Part shown: positions 29,659 through 38,193 of the stretch, in pieces | Layout: the number at the start of each line of letters is the position of its first letter | Numbering within the stretch: the stretch's first letter is position 1 | NCBI RefSeq assembly: GCF_020405225.1 | Contig: NZ_CP084472.1 | Location: forward strand, 2,914,001 to 2,978,000 | Direction of reading: 5' to 3' | Length of the DNA stretch: 64,000 nt | DNA from: Natrinema sp. DC36 | GTDB taxonomy: Archaea > Halobacteriota > Halobacteria > Halobacteriales > Natrialbaceae | Position numbers and translations under genes: made by a program | The notes under the pieces: model-generated | Database searches by the model: none | The model's input: only the letters and a program-made list of their open reading frames with translations | What the model was told of the DNA's origin: nothing

Positions 29659-30048
29659 ATGAGCGGCGACCGTACCTCGGGCCGGACGCCGCGACTCGAG
29701 GAGTACTGGGGCTGGGTCGCGGTCGTGCTGTTCCTGTGGCTGGCCGTCGACCTGCTGACCTCGGTGGCGGCCGCGGCGACTGTCGGCCTCGAGTCCGAGA
29801 CGAACCCGCTGATGGCGTGGCTGTTAGGGCATCACCTCGCGGTCGTGGTTACGGTTCATCTGGGCATCGCCGTGCTGGTCGTCGGCCTGTTTTCGGTGCT
29901 CTTCGCTCGCGCCCGCGCCGTTCCGCGACGACTGGAACGGCCCGTGCAGTTGGGGCTCGAGGGATTTCTTGGCGTCCTCGTTTCGATCGGGCTGTTCGCG
30001 TTCGCGAACAACGTGACGGTGGTCGTGCTTGGACGGGGACTCTTCTAA
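29659..30048 (+). CDS. Membrane protein, possibly DUF5658 family
   Basis: 129 residues from the ATG at 29659 (an in-frame ATG 11 codons upstream is less likely). Three or four membrane helices are seen. The motif pattern D-LLTS-GLESETNPLMAW, with an acidic residue before NPL in the first loop, resembles DUF5658 proteins. The function is unknown. The gene ends just before repeat copy C. Confidence 0.6.
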   Translation: MSGDRTSGRTPRLEEYWGWVAVVLFLWLAVDLLTSVAAAATVGLESETNPLMAWLLGHHLAVVVTVHLGIAVLVVGLFSVLFARARAVPRRLERPVQLGLEGFLGVLVSIGLFAFANNVTVVVLGRGLF

Positions 30049-30116
30049 TCGATCGCAGTTCCCGTCTCGTCCGAATAGTTGAAGGCGACTCTGACAACGA
30101 CACTCCGACGACCGTG

Positions 30117-30240
30117 GAACCGGGAATTTCCACACCCACCCCAGCCGATTTCTCCTCACGGGTGCTTCTCGCCCGTCTATTCGCGGGCTTTCAGCCCGTC
30201 CGCACCTCGCTTTCGTCCGCCGCGGATCAGCGCGCCACCG
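30117..30240 (-). repeat. Structured dispersed element, copy C
   Basis: 124 bp on the minus strand, between two convergent genes. It starts with CGGTGGCGCGC (complement of 30230-30240) and ends with TCGGCTGGGGTGGGTGTGG (complement of 30130-30148) plus AAATTCCCGGTTC. Internal hairpins are CGGGCT/AGCCCG with a TTC loop on the plus strand (30184-30198) and ACGGG/CCCGT closer to the 3' box. CCCGTGAGGAGAAATCGG matches copy A at 17 of 18 bases. Confidence 0.75.
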
Positions 30241-30325
30241 AGACGAACCGACGAGCGAGATACCATCGATTCGACGATCTCCGTTCGTCCGCCAATAATC
30301 GAGCGATACGACAGAGTCCGCCGGT

Positions 30326-31909
30326 TCAGTAGCTCTCGAGGTCGTACAGCTCGCCGTACTTCGAGGTGACGTACTCGAGGAAGTAGTCCGCGGTCAGCCC
30401 CTCACCGGTCGCTCGCTCGATCAGGTCGGGCGTGACGTAGCGCTTGCCGTGGCGATGGACGTTCTCGCGGAGCCAGCCGTTGAGTTCGTCGAACTCGCCC
30501 TCGCGGATCTGCTCGTCGAACTCGCCTCGCGGCTCATCGCCGCTCGGTGTTTCCGAGGCGCGTGACGCCTCGCTCCCGCGATCGTCTTCCGCCGCGGCGT
30601 ACAACTGCGCCGCGAGCACCGATCCCAGCGAGTACGTCGAGAAGTAGCCGAAATCGCCGTGAGACCAGTGAATGTCCTGCAGGCAGCCCTCCGAATCGGT
30701 TTCGGGACGAACGCCGAGGTACTCCTCGTACTTGTCGTTCCAGACTTCGGGGACCTCCGAGACCTCGAGGTCGCCCCGGATCAGGTCGCGCTCGATCTCG
30801 AAGCGGATGACGATGTGGAGGTGGTAGGTGAGTTCGTCGGCCTCGACCCGGATGAGATTGTCGTCGTGGACCTGATTCGCGGACTGGTAGGCCGCTTCGG
30901 GCGTCACGTCCTCGAGTTCCGGGAACCGCTCGCGAGCGATCGGCAGGAAGTGCTCCCAGAAGGGGCGCGAACGGCCGACGTGGTTCTCCCAGAGTCGAGA
31001 CTGGGACTCGTGGACGGAGAGGTCTCGAGCCTCGCCCAGCGGCGTGGCGTACCCCTCGTCGGGGAGCCCCTGCGTGTAATTCGCGTGACCGAACTCGTGG
31101 ATGGTCGAGGTGATCGACCCGAGCAGGTCGTCCTCCTCGAAGCGGGTCGTGACGCGGGCGTCGAACTGCGTTCCCGACGAGAAGGGATGCGGTGCCGTGT
31201 CGAGTCGACCGCGGTCCCAGTCGTAGCCCAGCGAGTCGAGCACGTCCCGTGCGAGCGCCTCCTGATCGTCGTCATCGAACTGACCCGCGAAGGCGTCGGT
31301 CGTCAGCTCGGCGTCGCTCTCCTGGACCGCATCGATCAGCGGGACCAGGTTCTCGCGCAGACGCTCGAGGACCCGTTCGGCCGTCTCGAGGTCGATGTAG
31401 GGCTCGTAGTCCGCGAAGAGCACGGCGTAGGGATCCGCGTCCGGATCGATGTGGTTGGCGTACTCCCGCTTGAGTTCGACCAGTTTCTCGAGCGTCGGCG
31501 CGAACTGCTCGAAGTCGTCTTCCTCCCGGGCCTGCTTCCACGTGGGATGGGCGTTCGACGCCGTCGCCGAAATCTCCTCGACCAGTTCCCCCGGAACGCT
31601 CGTCTCGCGGTCGTACGTGCGGCGAACCTCGCGGACGACCGCGGATTGATCGTCCTCGAGGTCGTTGGACTCGAGGCGCTCGAGTAGTTTGCCGGTCTCG
31701 TCGGCAGTCAGGAGTTCGTGACTGATCGAGGACAGCGTCGAGAGCTGCTGTGCGCGGGCGGGCGTCCCGTCGTCGGGCATCACGACCTCCTGATCCCACC
31801 GCAGGATTCCGGCCGCGTTGCCCACGTTCGAGATGCGCTGCACCCGGTCTTCGAACTGTTCGTACGTGTCGGCCTCGCTCGCGTCGCTCGGAGCCTGATC
31901 GGTCGCCAT
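30326..31909 (-). CDS. Carboxypeptidase M32 (Taq type)
   Basis: 527 residues. The zinc motif HEFGH is at 271-275. The family signatures DPRF-like HPFSSGTQFDARVTTRFE and downstream SANQVHDDNLIRVEADELTY (third ligand region) are present. It removes C-terminal residues from peptides in the cytosol. Near residues 440-465 is an acidic insert (DDRGSEASRASETPSGDEPR), probably a halophile-specific loop. Confidence 0.92.
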   Translation of the reverse strand: MATDQAPSDASEADTYEQFEDRVQRISNVGNAAGILRWDQEVVMPDDGTPARAQQLSTLSSISHELLTADETGKLLERLESNDLEDDQSAVVREVRRTYDRETSVPGELVEEISATASNAHPTWKQAREEDDFEQFAPTLEKLVELKREYANHIDPDADPYAVLFADYEPYIDLETAERVLERLRENLVPLIDAVQESDAELTTDAFAGQFDDDDQEALARDVLDSLGYDWDRGRLDTAPHPFSSGTQFDARVTTRFEEDDLLGSITSTIHEFGHANYTQGLPDEGYATPLGEARDLSVHESQSRLWENHVGRSRPFWEHFLPIARERFPELEDVTPEAAYQSANQVHDDNLIRVEADELTYHLHIVIRFEIERDLIRGDLEVSEVPEVWNDKYEEYLGVRPETDSEGCLQDIHWSHGDFGYFSTYSLGSVLAAQLYAAAEDDRGSEASRASETPSGDEPRGEFDEQIREGEFDELNGWLRENVHRHGKRYVTPDLIERATGEGLTADYFLEYVTSKYGELYDLESY

Positions 31910-32143
31910 AGACGTATCGTTCGCTCGGAATCGGTATCAACGTCCGGGTTCCGGTCACTTCGAAGCGATCGAGCGCGAATGGCGGGCGGGGGTACTCGGA
32001 GACCTGTCGACTCTCGAAACGATCAGCACGCCGTTGCAAAGGCGTTGCACGCTGCTATCACGCCGCGCTCGCCAACTGATGAGAGACAGATGGAACGTGC
32101 AAGCAGCGGACTGTTCCACCGAGCTGACGTAAGTCGTTTCACT

Positions 32144-32512
32144 ATGGTCGTTGCATCACCAATCGCGTCAGCTATCGTATTCATCGTAAGCCTGCTGATC
32201 GGCGCGCTCGGCATCTACGCGGGTGCGCGAGTTATCGTCGGTCGGGGAGACTACGATCACGCCATCATCACCGCGTTGATCGGAGCCATCGTCTGGGCGA
32301 TCGTCGGTTTCGTCGTCGGCTGGATACCGCTCGTCGGGCCGCTACTGGCACTGATCGCGTACGTCGCGGTCATCAACTGGCGGTACCCCGGCGACTGGAC
32401 CGCCGCGGCGATGATCGGGCTCGTGGCGTGGGTCACCGTCCTGATCGTGCTCTACGCCCTCGCCGTGCTCGGCGTCACCGGTTTCGAGGCGGTCGGCGTC
32501 CCGGGGGTCTAA
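32144..32512 (+). CDS. Four-helix membrane protein, unrecognised
   Basis: 122 residues from the ATG at 32144. About four membrane helices (ASAIVFIVSLLIGALGIYAG, ALIGAIVWAIVGFVVGWIPL, LIAYVAVINWRYPG, AAMIGLVAWVTVLIVLYALA) fill nearly the whole protein. It looks like a conserved haloarchaeal integral membrane protein, without catalytic residues. Longer upstream readings are in unlike composition and overlap the M32 gene. Confidence 0.65.
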   Translation: MVVASPIASAIVFIVSLLIGALGIYAGARVIVGRGDYDHAIITALIGAIVWAIVGFVVGWIPLVGPLLALIAYVAVINWRYPGDWTAAAMIGLVAWVTVLIVLYALAVLGVTGFEAVGVPGV

Positions 32513-32560
32513 AAATAGACGATCGTATCTCACCGATCGAATAGAGCTACCGCGACGGAA

Positions 32561-33661
32561 TCACCGCGCCGGCCACCGCTTTGCGACCCGTCGATAGGTC
32601 TCGAGGCAGCGCTCGAGGACGGTGATCGAGACGCTCTCGTCGTCGGTGTGGGCCTCGCCGGGCTCGGACGGGCCGTAGATGACACACTCCGTGCCGGCCT
32701 GCGAGAGCCACCCCGCGTCGGTCGCGTGGGGTTTCGTCACCAGTTCGGGCTCGCCCGCCTGCGCGTCGGTTGCGGCCGCCAGAACCGCGTCGGCGAAGGG
32801 CTCGTCCTCGCAGCGCATCGGCGGCAGATCCTGATCGACCGTCAACTCGACTCCCTCGAGGGCCGCGACCCGCTCGAGGGCCGCACGTTCGCCCGGCACC
32901 GTCCGCTCGTCGACGGTGAACGCACAGTGGGCCGGGACGACGTTCATCGCCGAGCCGCCTTCGATCTCGGTGACTGTGAGCCGACCCTCGAGCGTGTCGC
33001 CCGCCGCGTCGACCGACGGGGGCTCGAGATCGCGAACGAGGTCCACGGCCGCGGTAGCGCGGTAGATGGCGTTTTCACCGGCGTCGGCCTCGCTGGCGTG
33101 CGCTGCCGTTCCGCGGGCGGTGATCGTACTCCCGCGCCGGCCCTTGTGTGCGACGGCGACGTCGGTGACGTCCGGTCCCGAGTAGTTCGTCGATCCCTCG
33201 CCGACGACGGCGTAGTCGGGTGAGAACCCCTGCTCGATCGCATGCCGTGCGCCGACGCCGCCGACTTCCTCGCCGACGAAGCTCGCGAAGACCAACTCGC
33301 CGGCGGGGTCGGCGTCGCGAAAGGCGAGCAACGCGGCCGCGAGCGCCCCCTTCATGTCCGCCGTGCCGCGACCGTAGAGGCGACCGTCGCGCTCGTCGAC
33401 GACGTACTCGTTCGTTCCGTCGCCGTCTCCGCCGCCGCTCGCGACCTGTGACTCGGCCGGTGACACGACGTCGTGGTGTCCGACCAGCGCGAGCGTTTCC
33501 TCGCCAGTTCCCTTCCGAGCGATCACGTTGCCCGCGGCGTCTCGAGTCACGTCGGCGTCGGTCTCGCGACGGAGCCACGCCTCGAGGAAGTCGCCGGCGG
33601 CGGTCTCGTCCTCGTGGCTCGGGATCGACACCAACTCGCGGGTCAGATCGACGAGAGTCAT
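32561..33661 (-). CDS. M20 family metallopeptidase
   Basis: 366 residues from the ATG at 33661. The zinc-binding motifs are GHHDVVSP (His), GRGTADMKGA (bridging Asp), GEEVGG (catalytic and ligand Glu) and the C-terminal GEAHTDDE (His). The dimerisation domain lies between about 170 and 290. The group includes ArgE/DapE deacylases and dipeptidases. The exact substrate cannot be read, and no arginine or lysine biosynthesis genes are adjacent. Confidence 0.88.
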   Translation of the reverse strand: MTLVDLTRELVSIPSHEDETAAGDFLEAWLRRETDADVTRDAAGNVIARKGTGEETLALVGHHDVVSPAESQVASGGGDGDGTNEYVVDERDGRLYGRGTADMKGALAAALLAFRDADPAGELVFASFVGEEVGGVGARHAIEQGFSPDYAVVGEGSTNYSGPDVTDVAVAHKGRRGSTITARGTAAHASEADAGENAIYRATAAVDLVRDLEPPSVDAAGDTLEGRLTVTEIEGGSAMNVVPAHCAFTVDERTVPGERAALERVAALEGVELTVDQDLPPMRCEDEPFADAVLAAATDAQAGEPELVTKPHATDAGWLSQAGTECVIYGPSEPGEAHTDDESVSITVLERCLETYRRVAKRWPAR

Positions 33662-33856
33662 GACCCACACGTCGGTGGCTGTAATGTTCAGTGCACCGGA
33701 AGCCGCCACCGAACGGTTTCGCCAGTCGCATCCGGAAGCGCGGTGGATCGTTGCGATGCGTTTCAACGAGCAGGGCTGCTGCACGGGCGCGCCGGAGCTA
33801 TCACGGAATGTCGCGTGTGACGTGGAACCGTTGTACGCGGATTTGCTGTGAACACC

Positions 33857-33864
33857 CTTATAGG
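33857..33864 (+). promoter_or_regulatory. TATA box for the PIN-ATPase gene
   Basis: CTTATAGG is centred 26 bases before the ATG at 33886. This fixes that start and argues against longer frames upstream. Confidence 0.55.
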
Positions 33865-33885
33865 CGTACGTCGACCAGTTTATGT

Positions 33886-35787
33886 ATGAACGTCGTGCCG
33901 GATACGAGCGTGGTCATCGACGGCCGCGTCTCGGCGACTATCGAAGACGGGCAGTTCGAGGGAGCGACGATCTGCGTCCCCGAGGCGGTCGTCGCGGAAC
34001 TCGAGGCGCAGGCGAACGACGGGATCGACAGCGGCTGGGACGGCCTCGAAGAGCTCCAGCGGCTGGCCGACCTGGCCGACGAGGGCGTCGTCGACCTCGA
34101 GTACGTCGGCGAGCGGCCCAACGCCATCGAGCGGGGCCACGCCTCCGAGGGCGAGATCGACGCTCTGATCCGCGATCTCGCGGAGGAGCTCGACGCGACC
34201 TTCGTCACGAGCGACGTCGTCCAGGCCGAAGTCGCCGAGGCGAAGGGACTCGACGTCGAGCACGTCTCACCCGAGGTTCGCGAGATCGGGACGCTGGCCG
34301 TCGAGGAGTTCTTCGACGACCGGACGATGAGCGTCCACCTCAAGACGGACGCCGTGCCGAAGGCCAAGCGCGGCGAACTCGGCGCGATGCGCTACGAGGA
34401 GATCGCCGACGAACCACTCGACGAGGCCACGATGGACGAGTACGCTCGCGAGGTCGTCGACGGTGCGAAGGAGTCCCCCGACGGCTTCCTCGAGCTCTCG
34501 GAACCGGGGATGACCATCGTCCAGTTCCGGGACTACCGGATCGCGATCGGCCGACCCCCCTTCTCGGACGGCATCGAGATCACCGCCGTCCGGCCGATCG
34601 CCCAGACCGACATCGACGACTACGAGCACGCCGACGAGCTGAAAGACCGGCTGCTCGAGCGCCAGCGCGGCGTCCTCATTTCGGGGGCGCCCGGCGCAGG
34701 GAAGTCGACGTTCGCGCAGGCGGTCGCCCGCTACATTTCGGATCACGACTACTCCGTCAAGACGATGGAGAAGCCGCGTGACCTGCAGGTCGGTCCCGAC
34801 ATCACCCAGTACACGGAACTGGGCGGCGAGATGGCCAAGACCGCCGACGCCCTGTTGATGGTCCGGCCGGATTACACCATCTACGACGAGGTCCGGAAAA
34901 CCAACGACTTCGAGGTCTTCGCGGATATGCGACTGGCCGGCGTCGGCATGATCGGCGTCGTCCACGCGACGCGAGCGATCGACGCGCTCCAGCGACTCGT
35001 GGGTCGCGTCGAACTCGGGATGATTCCCCAGGTCGTCGACACCGTCGTCTACATCGAAGCCGGCGAGGTTCACACCGTTTACGACGTGAGAACGGAGGTC
35101 AAGGTGCCCGCCGGACTCACCGAGGAGGATCTCGCTCGCCCCGTGATTCAGATTACGAACTTCCAGACCGGCGAGCCCGAGTACGAGATCTACACCTTCA
35201 ACCGCCAGGTCGTCACCGTCCCGCTGAAAGACGAGGACGGCGGTCCGGCGAACGAGTCAGGCGTCGACCGCATCGCCAAACAGGAGATCGAACGGGAGAT
35301 CCGCTCGATCGCCCACGGCTACGTCGACGTCGAACTCAAGGGCCAGGACAAGGCCGTTGTCTACGTCGAGGAGGACGACATCTCGAGCGTCATCGGCAAG
35401 GGCGGCGGTCGAATCACCGACGTCGAGAACCGGCTCGGGATCGATATCGACGTCCGAACGCACGACGAGAACCCAAACTACGGTCCGGGCGGTCCGGGCG
35501 GTGCCGGCGGAGCCAGCGCGAACGGCGGCGGCGGTAGCGGTGGCGGCAGTAGCGGCGGTTCCCAGGCCGGTCAGATGGTCCAGCCCGAGATCACCTCACG
35601 TCACATCGTCATCCCCGTCGACGGCAACCACGGCGAGACGGTCGAGGTTCAGGCCGCCGGCGACTACCTCTTTACCGCAACGGTGAGCCGCGGCGGCGAA
35701 ATACAGGTCTCGCGTGGGAGCGCGATCGCGGAGGAACTCGAGCGTGCGATCGACCGGAAAGATCCGGTGACGATCGTTCCGTCGTAA
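33886..35787 (+). CDS. PIN domain - ATPase - KH protein
   Basis: 633 residues. The N-terminal PIN nuclease domain (NVVPDTSVVIDGRV, TFVTSDVVQAEVA) carries the conserved acidic residues. A secretion-type (VirB11/PilT-like) ATPase follows, with Walker A GAPGAGKST near 267-275. A KH RNA-binding segment (VIGKGGGRITDVENRLGIDI) lies near 505. A Gly/Ser-rich linker separates a C-terminal beta domain. The architecture is widespread in archaea and is thought to act on RNA or ribosomes, though its role is not established. Confidence 0.92.
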   Translation: MNVVPDTSVVIDGRVSATIEDGQFEGATICVPEAVVAELEAQANDGIDSGWDGLEELQRLADLADEGVVDLEYVGERPNAIERGHASEGEIDALIRDLAEELDATFVTSDVVQAEVAEAKGLDVEHVSPEVREIGTLAVEEFFDDRTMSVHLKTDAVPKAKRGELGAMRYEEIADEPLDEATMDEYAREVVDGAKESPDGFLELSEPGMTIVQFRDYRIAIGRPPFSDGIEITAVRPIAQTDIDDYEHADELKDRLLERQRGVLISGAPGAGKSTFAQAVARYISDHDYSVKTMEKPRDLQVGPDITQYTELGGEMAKTADALLMVRPDYTIYDEVRKTNDFEVFADMRLAGVGMIGVVHATRAIDALQRLVGRVELGMIPQVVDTVVYIEAGEVHTVYDVRTEVKVPAGLTEEDLARPVIQITNFQTGEPEYEIYTFNRQVVTVPLKDEDGGPANESGVDRIAKQEIEREIRSIAHGYVDVELKGQDKAVVYVEEDDISSVIGKGGGRITDVENRLGIDIDVRTHDENPNYGPGGPGGAGGASANGGGGSGGGSSGGSQAGQMVQPEITSRHIVIPVDGNHGETVEVQAAGDYLFTATVSRGGEIQVSRGSAIAEELERAIDRKDPVTIVPS

Positions 35788-36178
35788 GAAGTTGAACCGC
35801 GAGCGGTGCGCGGTTCGGAGCGAGCGAAGGGAGTGAGAACCGCGAAAACGCGAACGGGCGGTAGCCCGTGAGCGAACGGAGTGAGCAGTTTTGCGGGGCG
35901 GTATACAAACGGAGTGAGTGGACCCGAGAGACAAACCGCGCGCGAGCGCAGTCAGCCGATTTTGCACGAATGCCGATCACTCTGCCAGCATAGCGAGACT
36001 CCAACCGATCAGAAGTTCGTGGCCTCGACGGATCGAGATGGACAAACGGTCATCGATCGGCGGCGAAACCGATCCGTGTGAACGAGGAACACACCACAAT
36101 TGACCATAATTTAGGCAGTAGCTTCATATACGAGACGATCATTGGGATAATTAGAGAACAACATGGTGATTCAGACAT
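35788..36178. repeat. Hairpin-rich intergenic stretch
   Basis: No gene is supported. Hairpins are GAACCGCG/CGCGGTTC (35794-35816) and ACGGGC/GCCCGT (35854-35869). GAGCGAACGGAGTGAGC at 35870-35886 matches 16 of 17 bases of the word at 22381. From 36080 the sequence becomes AT-rich and leads to the nadE start. This is a different family from the elements at 27138, 30117 and 42596, as it lacks both of their end boxes. Confidence 0.65.
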
Positions 36179-37096
36179 ATGGGAGCAGGTAGTAAGACGT
36201 TCGTCTACCAGAGTATCGAACACACGAACGGGCCCTTTTTCACGGATCGCCGATCGCTCGAGGCGATTCGAGAGCGGATCGTCGCCGATATCCGTGCGAC
36301 CGTCGCCGACGCCGACGCGGACGGGGTCGTCGTCGCGATGAGCGGCGGCATCGACTCGACGCTGACGACGGCGCTGGCGGTCGAAGCCGTCGGTAGTGAG
36401 AGCGTCCTCGGGCTGGGACTCCCCTGCCACATGACCGAGCAGGCCCACGTCAGCGACGCGCACACGATCGCCGAGGGAATGGGAATCGACTTCGAGGAGA
36501 TTCAGTTGCGCCCGCTGCTGGACGTCTTCGACGAAACGGTCGCGAGCGAACTCGAGTCCGAGACTGAGGCAGACGACCGGCCGAACGAGCGGAACCGCGA
36601 AATCGGAAACGCGACCGCGCGGCTCAGGATGCTCACCGCCTACTACGCGGCCAACCGTCAGTCGCGGGTCGTCCTCGGCACGGCGAACCGCTCGGAGTGG
36701 TTGCTCGGCTACTTCACCAAGTACGGAGATGGCGCAGCCGACGCCTATCCAATCGGTGACTGCTACAAAACGGAGGTTCGGGCGCTCGCGAAACACATCG
36801 GACTCCCCCGCCGGATCGTCAGCAAGGAACCGACGGCGGGCTTCTGGGCCACCCAGACGGACGCCGACGAACTCGGCGCGCGCTACGACGTCATCGACCC
36901 GCTGTTGTACCGGCTCGTCGAAGAGGGCCGCTCCCTCGACGAGGCCGTCGCCGAACTGCAACTCGATCGCGACACGGCCGAGGAGATCGTCTCGCTGCAC
37001 GCAGACACCGAACACAAACGCGCGACACCGCCGACGCCGGGGATCGCTGGCCGTGGCAAGGGAGGACTTCTCGACGGTTCGGACGCGCTCGAGTGA
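36179..37096 (+). CDS. nadE: NAD synthetase
   Basis: 305 residues. The ATP pyrophosphatase P-loop is VVVAMSGGIDSTLTTALAVE (about 50-69), and the downstream GTANRSEWLLGYFTKYGDG and KTEVRALAKHIGLP segments are NadE-specific. It makes NAD from deamido-NAD, probably using ammonia, since no glutaminase domain is present. The C-terminal KRATPPTPGI also fits the family. The N-terminal 25 residues (MGAGSKTFVYQS) vary from other haloarchaeal NadE, and the true start could be somewhat further in. Confidence 0.9.
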   Translation: MGAGSKTFVYQSIEHTNGPFFTDRRSLEAIRERIVADIRATVADADADGVVVAMSGGIDSTLTTALAVEAVGSESVLGLGLPCHMTEQAHVSDAHTIAEGMGIDFEEIQLRPLLDVFDETVASELESETEADDRPNERNREIGNATARLRMLTAYYAANRQSRVVLGTANRSEWLLGYFTKYGDGAADAYPIGDCYKTEVRALAKHIGLPRRIVSKEPTAGFWATQTDADELGARYDVIDPLLYRLVEEGRSLDEAVAELQLDRDTAEEIVSLHADTEHKRATPPTPGIAGRGKGGLLDGSDALE

Positions 37097-37145
37097 CCGG
37101 CGGCCGCGGTCGTGTCGCTCCACAACCGATCACGACGACCGGCTG

Positions 37146-37559
37146 TCACTGATCAGACCTGGCGGCGTACAGGTTCGGGTTGCGCCACCAGAACAGCCCC
37201 CACGACAGGAGGAAGCCGCCGGCCATCGCGAGGAGATCCGACAGAAAGCCGATGAGATCCAGACCGGCCATCGCCACGAGCACGACCGCCGATCCCATCG
37301 CTGCCCCCGTCACGACAAACAGGACGTCGCCGCCGATCTTCGCCCGCGAACGCTCCCAGTACGGTTGCTGCTCTTCGTCGTACCAGACGCCGACGTAGAT
37401 CAGTACCGGCGACATGATCGCGATAACCGTAATCACTCGGTACGTCTCCGGGAGAATAGTCGGCCCCAGCACGAATAGATTCAACAGATTTGCGACCATC
37501 GCCGCGAGAAACAGGCCGATCAGCAGCCAGCCCCATCGCGGGAGCCGTTCTTTATCCAT
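37146..37559 (-). CDS. Four-helix membrane protein
   Basis: 137 residues from the ATG at 37559, chosen because an AT-rich box centred near 37586 lies 27 bases upstream. The in-frame ATG at 37574 would be too close. Four membrane segments (WLLIGLFLAAMVANLLNLFV, VITVIAIMSPVLIYVGVW, VLFVVTGAAMGSAVVLVAMA, LAMAGGFLLSWGLFWW) occur. The function is unknown. Confidence 0.65.
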   Translation of the reverse strand: MDKERLPRWGWLLIGLFLAAMVANLLNLFVLGPTILPETYRVITVIAIMSPVLIYVGVWYDEEQQPYWERSRAKIGGDVLFVVTGAAMGSAVVLVAMAGLDLIGFLSDLLAMAGGFLLSWGLFWWRNPNLYAARSDQ

Positions 37560-37604
37560 ACCGGGGACGGTCACTACTGAAAAATAATACTACCGTTCCG
37601 ACCG

Positions 37605-37898
37605 TTATTCCGCGCAGCAAGCGTCCTTTTTCGGGGAGTCCTCGACGCCGTTCCCGTCTGCCGCAACCGGCTCCTCGAGCCGATAGAGGCTCTGCCGAGC
37701 GTCCGCAAAGTAGATGTCCTCGTCGACGATCCCGATCTCTTCGAGTCGCTCGAGCGCGTACCGCACCGTCCGGGCCGAGAGCATCGATTCCTCGACGATC
37801 TGTTTCTGCGTCAGCGGCCCGTCGTACTCGAGAACCTTGAAGACGAGTTTCGCACTCGGTGGCAAGTCTTCGATTTCCTCCCCGTCGGTCTCTGCCAT
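37605..37898 (-). CDS. Winged-helix transcriptional regulator (MarR-like)
   Basis: 97 residues. The helix-turn-helix is LTQKQIVEESMLSARTVRYA, followed by the wing LEEIGIVDEDIYFADARQSL. The protein is little more than the DNA-binding domain plus an acidic tail ending CCAE. The adjacent cysteines may bind a metal or act as a redox switch, which is an inference. This family is common and poorly studied in haloarchaea. Confidence 0.8.
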   Translation of the reverse strand: MAETDGEEIEDLPPSAKLVFKVLEYDGPLTQKQIVEESMLSARTVRYALERLEEIGIVDEDIYFADARQSLYRLEEPVAADGNGVEDSPKKDACCAE

Positions 37899-38193
37899 AT
37901 TACGAATCGAAAGGCCCCAGCAGTATAAAAGTTGAGCCTTACCCGACGGGCATTGAAATAAGTTACAATATATTTTATTTCGTAAATTGTATTCTGAGTC
38001 GCCAAATAGCGAGATATGACTGTTGTCCCTGATCGGACGAAAGCCGTCAGCGACGACATGAATCAGTACTTCGAACGTATTCGCCTCGCGGCTCTCGGAA
38101 CGAGACGACGATTCGATCAGCGAACGATTCGTCGGTGTTCGTCCCGCAGAAATCGTCCTCTACCAGTCCACCTCGCCGCTCAGCGTTCGCCGA
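37899..38193. other. Intergenic region without a supported gene
   Basis: About 295 bases. The first 100 are AT-rich (ATATTTTATTTCGTAAATTG near 37969) and probably hold the promoter of the winged-helix gene. The rest is GC-rich with short spurious frames. No hairpin array or repeat was recognised. Confidence 0.4.
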
